A stretch of DNA of 64,000 bases from Copromyces sp. CBS 386.78 (Eukaryota; Ascomycota; Sordariomycetes; Sordariales; Sordariaceae). The notes under the pieces are model-generated. The model saw only the letters and a list, made by a program, of their open reading frames with translations, searched no databases and had not been told where the DNA came from. Every line of letters starts with the position of its first letter. Position 1 is the stretch's first letter. The translations under genes and the position numbers were made by a program. Of the stretch, positions 24,187 through 36,553 are shown in pieces. Location: the NCBI GenBank assembly GCA_030685235.1, contig MU839168.1:121825-185824 (forward strand), written 5' to 3'.

Positions 24187-27100
24187 TAGTCTAAAAATAT
24201 TACTACACCTAACCTTACTAACTCCTAAATACGAAAAGAGCATACTAAAATATAGGGTTTTTATTATATAACTTTTAACCCTATCCTCCATAGTATTTAA
24301 TAGGATTTAAATACCCAATTTGCAAAGGGAGAAAACCCAAAAGGACCTATACCCAGCCCTACCGCCAGCCAAAATCCAGATCTAAATCAACGGCTAATCC
24401 TAATTTCTTTAATACCCTAGTACGTTATAAAAGGTAATATTTTAAATAAGAAAATAAGCAAGGTTAAGCTTACATTCCATAAACTTATATTTATAATCAA
24501 CTATATACAAAAATATATATATAACGATAGTTACTATCTTCGAACCCGCCGTTAAATTCGTACCCTACCCGGCGATCTACGTTAATTTCCAAATTCTAAC
24601 CTTCCTAAATCCGAATAAAAGGTCTACCGCTTCTACTTCCCTAAGAAACTTTATAAATACCCCTTCCTTATAATATATATTAACCTTAACTTCTAGTTTT
24701 TCGATAGTAAGAGGAATAATACTATTCTCAACTAATATAATCCTTTTATAACTTTAAACTAAATAGCTAATATAAATATTCAACCTTATACTAATATAAA
24801 TACTATATTTAACTATATTACCAAATATATTTCTAAAGTTAAAAAGTATACCAAATTTTATAATAAAATTATTTATAAATTAATCCCTTATATTATTAAC
24901 GTTAAAAATCCAATTAAATAATTTATAATAAAATTTATAAATAAGCTTATTATTAAAAAAGACTAGTCTATACAAAAAGTTTATTATATCCTTCTAAACC
25001 TTCCCCTTTAAAAAAATACCCGCTATATTATTACAATTAACTATCGTTATCGAAATAATAGAAGTACTATTATCCCTAATCCTAAAACAAATATATTTTA
25101 AATAAACCGGTAAACAACATTTAATACAGCTAAAAGTAATAATAATAAAGGATATAATAGTATTTATATTAATACTGCTAGTAAAGTTCGTTAAATAAGG
25201 TCACCCTACTAGAAGTATATTAATTATAAAAATTAATATTCTAATATTTCCTTCTTTTAATTCCTTACTACCTTCGAATTTAATATTCTTCGTCCTAAAC
25301 CCCTTATAAATCGAGCTAAAAAGAGGGTGCTTAATTACTTTTTTATTTATAAACTAGAAGAGGATACTAAAAGCCGAAAGAACTTTAATCGTATAAAATT
25401 AATATTATATCACCCTTATAGAAGGCCTAATAACCTTTATATTATTAACGATATTCAATATAATATACTTAATAAAATATATACTACTTGCTAGGAAACC
25501 TATATTAACGAATTAGCCCACCCAAAGGACTATTATAATAAGCCTCTACCGCTACAATTAGAAGAAGAATTCGAAGAAGGTCTTAAGGAAAGACCAAATA
25601 TATTTAATTAAGAAGAAATAGCAAGGTAAGAAGAATATTTAATTCTATATTTATAATATTAATCAATATATTAGTATTGTAAAGATAATCCTAATTGTAT
25701 TAACAATCTAAATAATAACGATTTTGAGAATAATTTTAGCCGTTGTACTATTAATATTAATTATAATTAGTATTAAAATTATACCCGTTTTTAAGAATTC
25801 CTTCTTCTAAATACTAATAACTATTAAAAAAATCGAACTAACCGTTTTAACTTACTAAACCCCAACCCTATTTTATAACGTATATATAACACCCTTAACG
25901 CTAAATAACGTATAATCTTTAACATATTTATTAACCATTACTAGGCCGTATTTAATAGCTAAAATTCAGATTAACTACTTATATAAGTTGATAGTCGAAG
26001 TAGAATTGGGAAATTATATTTCATTCGCCTACTTTCGTATAAGCTTAAATAAATAGCAACGGAATACTACCTTTTCGACCTTATTGTACGTATTATTCTT
26101 ATTAGTATAGCCGCTAATGATATAGAAAGCGGTACCCTATATTCCCTTTTTAAATTTCCCTTCGGCATTATAAAATTATTTAATTTAAATAATTATTCGT
26201 TAATTACTTTACAAAATAACTTTAAATAATATAAATATTTTATTATTAATAAGAAGTCTATATTAGGTTTAAAGAATATATATTTTATTAATAACCGTCT
26301 TCGTCAAACCTTTATTAAAGACTAGGCCAAGAGATTTAGCGGTACTAATATCCTTCTACTAAGGGATTTCTTCTAATTACCCCCCATTAGGTAAAAACCT
26401 CTATTCTTCTAAAAACCTCCCGAATTCGCCAATAACCCAAATACCTAATTTAAAATACTAAGTTAAAAGGATACTAATAACAAGCTCCCTAACAAAATAG
26501 AAGAGTAGAGACGAAAAAAGAAAGCGGGCAAATTAAACCTAGTACAGCGTAGTAGCCGAACCTATTATTACGATTTCGATTAATCTATTAAATTAAAACA
26601 AATCGTTTATTAATAAAATAATAATTAAACTAAATTCCGTACAACTTTAGAAGGTTTATAAAATAATAATCCTACTATTATTAACTAAATATGATTATCC
26701 TCCCAGTATAAATACGTATTACCTCTACTAAAATAAGAGACTTTTAATAACGCCTTACGTATTTACCCTATTAATACTATAATTAATAAATATAATACCA
26801 AATATATAGAAGGTGTATAAACGCCTACTTTTATTATTAAAGTTTAAAATTTATCTACTATTGCCAAAAATATTAATTATACTAATACTAGAAATTTGTA
26901 TAATAAACTCACGATTTTTAAAGGTACTAAAATCATATTAACTAAGAATCTCTAGATTAATACTAGCCTTATTAACGGCACTATTAATACAATTATTAAT
27001 TTTGTATAAGATACTATTATTCGCTATAATATTTATCTAGAAGCCAATAATCCCCCCTTTATTATCTTTATACATTTCCCCAATTACAAGGGTTCTAACT

Positions 27101-27771
27101 ACTAGGAAGATATTAATATAGAAGCTACCTATCCTAATATTCGGAATTTAAAACGTACTATTCCTATATAGAAGGTTACTCGCATATTTACTAAAGGGGC
27201 CCTAAAGTATAAAAGGAAATAATTCCCCTTAATTAATATATATACTATTATAATATATAAATTACAAGGCCAAATATTAAATAAAGCTATATTAAATATA
27301 TCCTAAAAGGACTTTACAACTAGCCTATTTTATATAGCCGTTTCCCGTATTAAAACGCTTTAAAATATTATATTCGACTACCCCTTCGAAATTAATACCC
27401 TCCGTACTACTATAACTAAAACCGCTAGGTATCGAACTATAAATATCGCTAAACGTATTCCCCAACAATTACGGCCAAACTATCCCCCGCCGCGACATTA
27501 TATCCGTAATAATAATTTTAATACTCTTCCAGCTTCCAATATATTTTAAGAACTACCATAAGGACTAAGAGACGTTAATAACCGGCCGGCCCGAAGAAGA
27601 GGATTACAGAATAGAAGCGGATTACGGAATAACTATACCGGTAGCTAGCTACGGAGTAGACCTCCCAATAGTAGAACTAATAATATTATTCCTTTTAGAA
27701 CTAGAATTAGAAGGCTACGGAATAAACCTCCAAACAATAAGGTTAGCAATACTCTAGTAAGAGCAGGCGGT

Positions 27772-27804
27772 ATAAGAAGGCCCCGCGGTAGACCTCGTAA
27801 AGAT
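27772..27804 (+). other. AT-hook motif in Helitron C-terminus
   Basis: Reads IRRPRGRPRKD with the GRP core intact, inside an Arg-rich tail (27560-27830) downstream of the helicase. AT-hooks bind the minor groove of AT-rich DNA. The CG-rich Arg and Pro codons lack CpA, which explains why RIP spared this segment. Confidence 0.7.
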
Positions 27805-27840
27805 ACAACTAATAGACCTCCCTAATTAAAAGGTAGTTAA

Positions 27841-27940
27841 GAATAGAAGGAATATCCAATAATAGAAAGAATATCTAATAAATAAAAAGAATATCCAATA
27901 GATAGAAGGAGTATTCAATAAATAGAAGGAATATCCAATA
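27841..27940 (+). repeat. 20-bp tandem repeat, five units
   Basis: Units of 19-20 bases of the form AATAGAAGGAATATCCAAT just downstream of the Helitron AT-hook tail. It could lie near the Helitron 3' end. Confidence 0.8.
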
Positions 27941-27959
27941 TATAGCAATTTATATATAA

Positions 27960-28135
27960 TATACTAAATCCTATTATTTAAATTTATATTCCCGTTCTCT
28001 CCTCTTTTATCGTTTATTAACCGTCGCCCTTAGTCTCTCATAACAACGACGCTCTCCAAATTGTCAGCCCCCATTTTTTCCCCTACGGATCCGCCCCGCT
28101 TTTCGGCCGCCACAGCAGAGTATATAGCGCGTAGC
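27960..28135. other. Less mutated patch at the left edge of the 18.5-kb block
   Basis: A roughly 120-base stretch (about 28020-28135) with normal CpA/TpG content (CAACGACG, TTTTCGGCCGCCACAGCAG) in the middle of RIP DNA. This suggests single-copy or late-arriving sequence. It ends at the direct repeat. Confidence 0.5.
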
Positions 28136-28167
28136 TTAGAACCTACGGGTCCAAATAGTATAATATT
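28136..28167 (+). repeat. 32-bp direct repeat, left copy
   Basis: Matches 46596-46627 with one transition and includes AACCTACGGGTCCAAATAG. Flanking sequences differ on both sides, so this is the whole shared unit. See the block 28136-46627. Confidence 0.9.
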
Positions 28168-28749
28168 AATTTACATCTATACCAAAATTGAACGAAAGTA
28201 ACAAATTTACGCAAAAATATTCAATTTCCATTTAACTTCGGACAAATACTCTAACTTTATACAACCACAATAATTTTTAACGCAATAGAATAAAGTATCT
28301 AAAAATTATATATATTATAAATTTATACTCCTATACTTTTTTTTTATATTTCCGCTATATAATAGGAATTTCTAGCCCCGTAGGTATAGCGTTTAATTTG
28401 CACAAAACAACTCCGATCAAAATTATATACTCTATTTCAATAACCCGTCGTTATATTAATACGAAATTTAGTATAGATAATAAGTAACTAAAAATATAAT
28501 ACCGACGAACTTATAATACTTATCCGTCGCATTACCGATTTGCGCAAACTAAATATATCTAAACTTTCTAATATTACCCTTCGAAATTAAATTAGCGAAA
28601 TATTATATTATATAGCCTCTACCGATAACGAATAAATTTAATATAATTTTATTAATATAATTGCTATATATATATTAAATTGGAGTTTACCATTAAACCG
28701 GGAACGGCGTTGCCCGAAGCCTAATTAAATTGAATATATTTACCGTATC

Positions 28750-28978
28750 GTTTATAAACGAAGCGATATAATCTTTATTACCCGAACTAATTATAATAAA
28801 AATATTATTTTCTAAATTATATTTATTATTCTATTTAATAAGGTCATTATTTAAATTATACCGCTCAATCGGCTTAGTAAAGAATAGTGTAATACTATTA
28901 TAAAATACCTGGGTATTCGGCCTATTTTAATTGATTAATTAATTATAAAGGTATAAAAATCTATTTAATTATTCTTTT
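28750..28978 (+). pseudogene. DEXH/RecQ-like helicase relic (motifs I and Ia)
   Basis: The plus frame reads RSDIIFITRTNYNKNIIF-stop, then VII-stop-IIPLNRLSKE-stop and KYLGIRPILID-stop. This fits the Walker A (GKDVLxIxxTGxGKSxxFQ) and motif Ia (PLxxLxxxQ) pattern of RecQ-like and other superfamily 2 helicases, with Gly-to-Asn and Ser-to-Asn changes from G-to-A. The DEAH box and C-terminal motifs are not readable beyond the hairpin at 28980, where the frame seems to be interrupted. RecQ-like genes are common in fungal subtelomeres and transposons. The fragment may belong to the 18.5-kb block or to something inserted into it. Confidence 0.55.
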
Positions 28979-28979
28979 C

Positions 28980-29031
28980 TTTAAAACCGATAGAGGGGGT
29001 TTATTATTATTCCCCCCCTATTGGTTTTAAA
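28980..29031. repeat. Hairpin with about 19-bp arms
   Basis: TTTAAAACCGATAGAGGGGG is followed after about 13 bases by CCCCCCTATTGGTTTTAAA. The arms are near-perfect complements. No flanking element was found. It ends the readable helicase frame. Confidence 0.85.
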
Positions 29032-31299
29032 CTAACTTTAATTAATCGCCTAATAGTATATTCGTTTCTAAGCAAATTTAGAATTTAAAAACTATACGTA
29101 TATCCTCCTCGGTCTAAAATAAATTACTAATATAAAATTTATAAAGCTTATACGTAAGGCTTCGTTCAATTAATAAATTACTTTTATTATTATTAATAAA
29201 CTATATACTATATTCTAATAGCGTAAATTCCGAAGGTAATTTATAAATATTTATACTATTAAAACCGCTATCCTATCTAATATTCTTTAATTCGAATATA
29301 CGGCTATACTAATATATAACGTACAATATTATATATATAAATATAGCGGTTTTCGCCTTAAAGGTCGTAAATTAAATAAATTTATTATTATTCGTACCTT
29401 TATTAACTATATTAATATTATTATAATACTATAGCTAATCCTACGAAGTAAGCTCTACGATTATCGGTAATTCGAATTCGTCTTCGGCCCCCGAACGCCC
29501 AATACCCTTAAATTAAATTTCTACCTTATCCTGAAAATAATTATTTATATTAATATTAAGCTATCTCTTTTCTCCGCCCGGGCGTACCTTCTATACTATT
29601 TTATATTATCCGGCTATAATCTTTTATACGTAATAAAAATAATTTATAAATATAATGCCGATACTTATTTCTAAAATTAAAAAGAAATATACGAAGACTT
29701 TAAGCGGCCGGATTCTACGTATCGGATTATATTTACTATTATTTTATTTAATATAAATATAAATATTCCGGATATATAGTACGTAATTTAATATAGCGTA
29801 GTTAAATCTAATAACGTCGTAGACTTAATTTAACGCTTCGAACGCGCCGTCCGTACGGATTTTATTATATACGGTATAAAGTATTACTTCGTATTATATT
29901 ATTAATTTAATTATTTAAACTAATTAAATAAATTTACTATAATAAATACTAATATTTATACTAATAATATTTCTATAGATTATATTAATAATTTAAGGTT
30001 GGAAACCCCTAAAATCCCGGCCCCTCCTTCTATTAATACCTAATATACTATATTAAATTTCGCTTTAATCGATAACCTAGTCTAACCGCTTCTATTGCCT
30101 AATATAAATATATTAAATGAAAATATATTAAATACGGAAGAAACGTCGGACGAAAATATATAAAATAAATCGTCGAATAATAATAAAATTACCTTCGGCC
30201 GTCCAATCCTTTAAAAATTAAATATTAGTAATAACAATCGCTAATTTCGTATATAAATTATAATAGAGTAATTATATTAAAAGAAATATATTAATAAATA
30301 TAAAAAAATATATAAATTCGTTAATGTAAACTATTTTAAATTATATATTATAAAATTATTATAAGAGTTTAGGCTATTTTTTAAATTTAGAGGCCTACTT
30401 ATTTATACGAAAGATTTCGACGCTAAATATATTAGTATTCATCCTATTATAATACTTCGAAAGCGATATTATAATAAATATTATCCCCTACTAAGTTTTT
30501 TACCGCTTATATTTAAGAAGTTTGTAATTAATAATAATTAACGCCTATCGAAGTTATTTAAGGCTAGCTTTGCCTTCGATAAATTAAACCGCTTTATAAT
30601 TGCTACCGCTAAAATACTTTATTTTAATATACTAAGACTATTTAATTTATTAAAAAAAGCGTTTATATTATTTTCTCTCTTAAATATATTTATAAGACGA
30701 TTCAGGAAGTAAAAACTGATACTTACTATAGAAAACTTTATTAAAGTCATTCTAAAATTTAAATCGTAAAAATAGTTAGAAGGGTATAAGGATATATTAA
30801 TTATTAAATACGCTTATATTATACTTATTTCTTTAAAAACATTTACTATTAGCGAAGAAAAAATTATTTACAATATAACGAACGCGGAAAAAAAAAGGTT
30901 AAAGAGCGCGGGTCGGATATAATTCTCGAAAAATATTACGAATAACCTATTTAACGCTATAGGTCTTACCCCGTATGTAGGTCCCGTTAGTATATATATA
31001 GGTATAATTATACCTGCGAAAAGGGTAAAAACTAATATAATCCTAATAAAACGGAAGAAGTAAATTATTTCGCTATTAAAAGGCTTAAAAAAGAAAATCG
31101 CGAATATTTCGGCTTCTAATTACGAAAATAATTAAATTACTGTTTAAGGTAAAAATAAAAATATTAAAGACGAAAGGGATATATAAGTTAAAATAATAAA
31201 AATTAAGCTGTATTTAGATTAAAGTAATTAAATTAGCTGTAACCTATAATATAAAATCTTTAAATGGCCCCGTTACGGACCTCTTAAATATTTATAACC
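29032..31299 (-). pseudogene. Degenerate coding block, probably minus strand, unidentified
   Basis: Minus-strand frames at 29.05-29.9 kb read with Gln/Trp-type stops only (for example FELPIIVELTS, YKLPSEFTLLEYSI, TEEDIRIVFKF), which suggests former coding. At 30.2-31.2 kb both strands have long low-stop stretches. No family was recognised. The block ends at the first palindromic spacer (31300). Confidence 0.35.
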
Positions 31300-31317
31300 T
31301 TCGCTCTAATTAGAATC
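31300..31317. repeat. Palindromic spacer motif copy
   Basis: TTCGCTCTAATTAGAA copy, the least mutated example and itself containing the palindrome TTCTAATTAGAA-type core. Confidence 0.7.
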
Positions 31318-32507
31318 CCCTAATAGAAGTATAACGTTATTCGATTATACTTCTAATTAATTTATTTATTACTTAAATCGTTATTTCTCTTAATAATTGT
31401 ACGCGTATTTCAATTGCCTAATCGCTTTCGGCTCCGTAACCTATTAACTACGACCGAATTACTAAGTCTCTTATATAATATATATATTACCTTTTAATTT
31501 AATTAGAATTATTTAAATATATTATAATTTATTAATATTATTAAACTATTCATTAGATATTTTCGCTCTTATTATAATTTATTTTATTTAATTACTTTTA
31601 TTCTTATTATAATTTATTTTATAAAGTAAATAAATATAGTATATTAATATTTATTATTAATTGCCTTTAGGTTGTTGTACGGCTATTAATAAGGATTTAC
31701 TCTAAAAACCGCGCTAATTATATTATATAATAGCGCTAATTAATTTAAAAGGGCGTTAATTATATTATATAATAACGTTAATTATATCCTAATCCAGTTA
31801 ACGTAATTTTTAAACTCTTCCTTATTTATTTTTTACTTTAATTTCTCCTCTTCCCTCTCTCCTTCCTTCCTTCTATAATAATTAGTATACTATAATTAGA
31901 GTGAAAATAGCTAAATTTCTCCTTATCCCTTTTTAATAATTTATATACTTAGATTAGAACGAAGGTAATTATAATAACGAATTGCGCGAATTGGGCTATA
32001 ATTAATATTGGAGCTAGTAATTAAATTAGGTTAGTATTAAAAATTTATAATCTAAGAGTAGCGACGAAGTACGTTATAATAGAATTGCCCAACTTCAATC
32101 TTTTATAAATATTATTATATCTAGAATTTAAATAATATAAGGACGATTTTTATAACCCTAATTACCTTAAGTACAAATCGATACTTTTAAGAAGAAAAAA
32201 ACTACCCATTATATATTAGGTATTATAATTTAAATATAGTATATAATAACCTTCTAGAAATCCGAAAATAGGGTAATAGCAATTACGAATTTATTAATCG
32301 ATTAATTAGACCTTTTAAAGGTTATACTAATTTAACCCTCGAAGCGGCTAAGGCTAACCGGGTATAAAGTTAAAACTTAACGGTACGTTAGAATATCTAA
32401 TCTAAATATCTTAAAAAGGACGCTATTTCCTTATTAAAATATACGAATATTTAAATACTCTACTAGTATATAAATTATAATTATATATATTTTCCTTTTT
32501 ATCGCCC
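31318..32507. pseudogene. Degenerate block with palindromic motifs at 31890 and 31949
   Basis: Contains inverse-orientation motif copies ATTAGAGTGAAAA (31894-31906) and TTAGAACGAAGG (about 31954-31965), imperfect repeats of CTTATTATAATTTATTTTAT around 31550-31622, and a short coding-like stretch at 31970-32500. Unidentified. Confidence 0.3.
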
Positions 32508-32600
32508 CCTTCGTTCTAATTAAAGTATAATAAATCTTATTCTAACCAAAGCGTAACCAATTACCTAATTTAACTCTATCTATTCTAACTAAAGCGAAAC
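32508..32600. repeat. Palindromic spacer cluster
   Basis: CTTCGTTCTAATTAAAG, then ATTCTAACCAAAGCG and ATTCTAACTAAAGCGAAAC. The first is inverted relative to the others, so the cluster can fold. Confidence 0.65.
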
Positions 32601-34038
32601 CCGCCTTCGAAATCCCTTTTCCTATTTTATATATATAAATCTATACCTTTATAGGCCTATCGATATATTAACGCTAATTATTTCTAGTAGCTAATTAGTT
32701 CGGCCTATTAAATTATATAAAGCGCCTATATAAGCCCAAAAAATAGAAAGGTATTATATTCGATAATATATATATTTTATTTAAAAAGTATATTAATTCG
32801 ACGATTAATTATTATTAATATACGTATTTTATATATATAATTAAAGTTATTAAACCGGAAGATTTTCCTTTATATATTATTACTATAAAGCGCGGCGACC
32901 TTACTTCCCCCGGTACCGACGACCCTACGAAATTAAATAGGATTATAGTCCATAAGAATTTATATTTTACTATATTTATCGCTCTCTATCGCTATTCTAT
33001 ATAACCCCGCTATATTAGCCCCCTTCGTTTTATTAAGTACGCCTTAATTAATGGTTTAACTTTATATAAGGGGTATATTGCAAATAATTAAGTCCGTATT
33101 TTCTAAGTATTTTCCTACTTTATAACATAGTAATATAATAATATAGCGTTGGGGTCTATATATATTTAAGCCTAAAAGGGAGAAATATTCGGCCTTTATA
33201 TATTTCCTACAAATAGCGATATATTTTTAACTAGGGATGTAAATAAGTTTTTATATTATAATAATTATATACGAAAAATATTAGATATTACCCGAATCGT
33301 TCGTAAAGAACGTTGTAATTCGGTAGCCGCAAATATATATATCCCTATAGAAGAAGAATTTAAGAAATTTAGCCGTATAGACTATATAGCCAAAATTATA
33401 TTTATTCGGAATATTTTCCTCGTCGGTACTAATATATATAATAATTTTACTAATATAAAGCTAAATTATAAAAGTAGTAAAACCCTTACCAATACTAAAA
33501 TAAGTTTTAATACCAATTTAGCACTATATTTAAATATATATATACTATTTGAATACCTTATAGATTTGGAATTGTAATAGTATTAAACCTAAATAACGTT
33601 ATTATTTCGGAAAATTAAACGCTTCCCTTTATTCTACAACGGAATAGGTAAAATATTTATTATAGATTTTATAACTATATTTACCGAAATAGTCGATTAA
33701 TTAACGTAATATACTTAAGTAGAGTCGAATAAATTTTAAAAAATTATTCGGGAGAAGGTTCGGGCTAATATTACGGCCGGGATAACTATTAAGGGGCTTA
33801 TAGAATAAAAATATTTATTAGCGAAAATATATTCGGATTCTAATTTTATTATTAAAGGTTATTACGCCCTTAAGCGAAGTATCGGTAAATTTAAAGAAGA
33901 AGAATCCCTTCTAATATTCGTTTATAAAACTTTTTAAAAAAAGTATAATTAAATAAATTAAAATATTAATAAATTTAATTTACACTATTTATTCCCTTAT
34001 TAAATTATAAATTAATTTAATTTTTTATAGTATCCCCT
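32601..34038. pseudogene. Degenerate coding block, unidentified
   Basis: The plus frame from about 33240 stays open for more than 110 codons, unusual in DNA this AT-rich. The opposite strand (for example NLFDST-stop-VYYVN-stop) also looks like RIP-mutated coding, and the plus-strand composition (rich in Val/Asp/Leu positions when CpA changes are considered) is what an antisense shadow gives. I favour minus-strand coding. No family. Confidence 0.35.
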
Positions 34039-34123
34039 CCGCTCTAATTAAAATAGAAAATATTCTACTCTAATTAAAATAAAATTAGGCTAACGCTTTA
34101 TATTCTTTAATTAAAGCGAAACT
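34039..34123. repeat. Palindromic spacer cluster
   Basis: Copies CCGCTCTAATTAAAATAG and ACTCTAATTAAAAT on one strand and ATTCTTTAATTAAAGCGAAAC in the opposite orientation. Confidence 0.7.
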
Positions 34124-36067
34124 AGTTAATTATTAATAAATTTTAAATATATATATTATTTATTAATTTCTCTATTTACCCCTTTATAAAACTATATTAA
34201 TTAATAAGGTAAAGATTAGTAAAACCCTTATTTATAGGGTAATATTCCTTATAGAATACTATTATCTTTGGAAAATAGAATAAGAAAATAGGTTTATAAT
34301 AGCGTATTCGAATATTATTATAATACTATCTAATTTAATCGCTCAAATATTTAATAAATTCTATAAAACTTTTAGGGAACTTACTTTTTATACGTAATTT
34401 AATACCCCTAATAAAATCTCTACTAACAATCCTTATAAAGAAAGGACCCTTATACAAAATAAATTCAATATATTAATAAAAAATTAAATTTAGGAGCGTT
34501 ATTTCGCTAAAACGGCGTAAAATATCGTTATTTATTTATATTCTATAATAATAATATAATAAGTAAAAAAGCCTAAAATCGATTTAAAGCCTAATATTAA
34601 TCCGCGTACCCTTAATAAATTAATCCTTTAGAAACGTAGGTAACAGCCGGTAAACCCATTTAAACTACCGAAACTTACACTTAAACCTAAGGCTAAAATT
34701 CCGGGTAAAGAAGATAAAAATAATTTTAAAAAGGATAAAAAGACTATTATAATATAAGCGGACGTTATATTAGAAGAATAAAAAACGGTCTTCAAACCCA
34801 ACGAATAAATTTATTATTCTAATTAGAGCGAAAGTCGTAAAAACTAATATATAATATAAAAAGGACCGGCGGCTTTATAAATTTGAATTTAAAATAATTA
34901 TAAAGTAAAATCCTAAATTTAGTATATTTATCCTCAACGAAACGTAATTTGCGAAGAATTGTAATTTATTAATATAGCGTATTATACGTATTATCCTTAC
35001 TAATTAATATTTATTTTACTCAATTATATTTACATTTAACCGGATTACTAATATTAAAGCTTTTACTTATTTTATTTAAAAAAGTACCGATTTCGGTAAA
35101 TATTTTAAATTACCAAAAAGTTTTAAAGATTACGTAAATTTATTCTAGAATAAGTTTAAGGGGTTATATACCTTCGGCGATCCTAATTATATTATCGCCC
35201 TAAATATATTTCTAATAATAATTCGTCGTTTATAATAAATTAATAAAAAGTAAGGTTATACGTAATAAATACTTTACTTTTCTATTTAAAAAGCTATTAC
35301 CAACGAAGGTAAAATTATTTAATAAATTACTATATAAATTATTAAACAAAATTATATTATAATAATAAACTAGGGTATAAATACGCCCCTACACTTATTT
35401 AATAGTATTATTACCTTCCCTTCGTTAGATATTCCGCTAATAAAAATATATTAAGTCGAATTAAATTATAAAACCCGGTTTATAGAAATTGTTTACGCTT
35501 TCAACGACTTTTTAAAGGACGTTTATATAGAGTTACCTAAATACGAATTTAACGATTTAAATTTATTAAAGATTATAAATATTAAATAGAAAATCGCTTT
35601 AAATTTTATATTTATCCGCCTCCTTTAATTTCTATCGTTCGACGTTTACGCTTAGAGTTTAATATTCGAAAATAATATAATTAATAAATAAAGCGCTATT
35701 TAAAGCGCCCGCCTTTTAAAGGGCCTATCTATTATAAAGAGGTAAAAAAGTAATCGTAAAATACGGATTTAAATCTTTAATTAAATAATACGAAATAGTA
35801 AGGATACTGCCCTTAGTATTAAAATTATTAATAAACTAATTAAATTCAATTATAATCACGGGTTATTATATTAATTCTTATATTTTATATAAGATGCTTA
35901 CATTATATTACTAATAGATCGTATATAAATAATATATTAAGCCTTCGTAGAATCCCCCTTATTTATATAGATAATTAAAAAATACGCCGAAATATACTAT
36001 AAGCGGAAGAAAGTATTAATTGTAGCGAATTCCCTTTAAATATAAATATAAATTTTAATTTAATCGA
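34124..36067. pseudogene. Two degenerate coding blocks split by a spacer at 34816
   Basis: Block 34.14-34.80 kb and block 34.86-36.05 kb, separated by ATTCTAATTAGAGCGAAAG (34816-34834). Open-like texture is visible on both strands (for example EIVYAFNDFLKDVYIELPKY on plus at about 35480-35540). Unidentified. Confidence 0.3.
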
Positions 36068-36115
36068 TTCCGCTCTAATTAGAATTTACAATGATTTATT
36101 TTAATTAGAGCGAAG
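36068..36115. repeat. Palindromic spacer, foldable pair
   Basis: CGCTCTAATTAGAAT ... ATTTTAATTAGAGCG, 15-bp arms with one mismatch and a loop of about 15 bases. The clearest paired copy. Confidence 0.8.
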
Positions 36116-36497
36116 GCCGCCCGTATAAATATTAATTTAATTTTAAAACGCTATACGCTATTTTAAAGAAAGTTAGGATATATATAAATATAATTTATTC
36201 GAATTAGCCCTAAATTAACTACAGTTACGTTATTGTTAAATAAAATTAACTGAAAATAGATATTAACGTCCTAATATTAAATTCGAACGTTTATATAATT
36301 AGTTTAAATTTCTATACAACTTATTACGTCGGAATTAGATTTAATTATATTTAGAACTAAAATACTATTTTATAATATATAGGCCGACTCTATTAAATCG
36401 GTTAAATTTAACTTATCGAATAATTTCTTCCTATTATAAATAATACAATTAATAATTAAATAGAAGAATATACACTATATAAAATATATTATATATT
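36116..36497. pseudogene. Short degenerate block between two palindromes
   Basis: About 380 bases bounded on both sides by paired palindromic spacers, with coding-like texture but no recognised family. Confidence 0.25.
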
Positions 36498-36553
36498 CGT
36501 ACTCTAATTAGAATAAACTTTTTAAGGCCGGTTTATTATAATTAAAGCGAAAG
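36498..36553. repeat. Palindromic spacer, foldable pair
   Basis: ACTCTAATTAGAATAAAC ... GTTTATTATAATTAAAGCGAAAG-type inverted pair around a CCGG centre. Confidence 0.75.

Larger units (their letters stand above)
22300..27960 (+). pseudogene. Helitron Rep/helicase gene relic (RepHel)
   Basis: Helitrons move by rolling-circle transposition using one protein with a HUH nickase and a PIF1-type helicase. Plus strand, in order: a Cys-rich segment YNCYYC (about 22545) that fits the N-terminal zinc region; a Pro/Ala-rich linker (23326-23450); YIRYYIR...YIAFNSF (about 23606-23685), a conserved Helitron block; the HUH site at 24169-24177; YRFYFPKK at 24625-24648 (family CRFHFP); NIQPYTN...YITKYISK at 24774-24837; helicase motif I near 25987-26016; Walker B IINKKSILG at about 26242-26268; motif III RDFF-stop-LPP at 26362-26385; IYKLQGQ at 27254-27274; and AVSRIKTL at about 27336-27359. 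The C-terminus has an AT-hook, RRPRGRPRK. Many in-frame TAA/TAG replace Gln/Trp. The 5'-TC and 3'-CTRR ends were not located. Confidence 0.9.

Noticed and set aside
33240..33580. Long plus-strand open stretch as a real gene
   Set aside because: No ATG start, no recognised domain, and composition typical of the antisense of a RIP-mutated minus-strand gene; listed only as a degenerate block.
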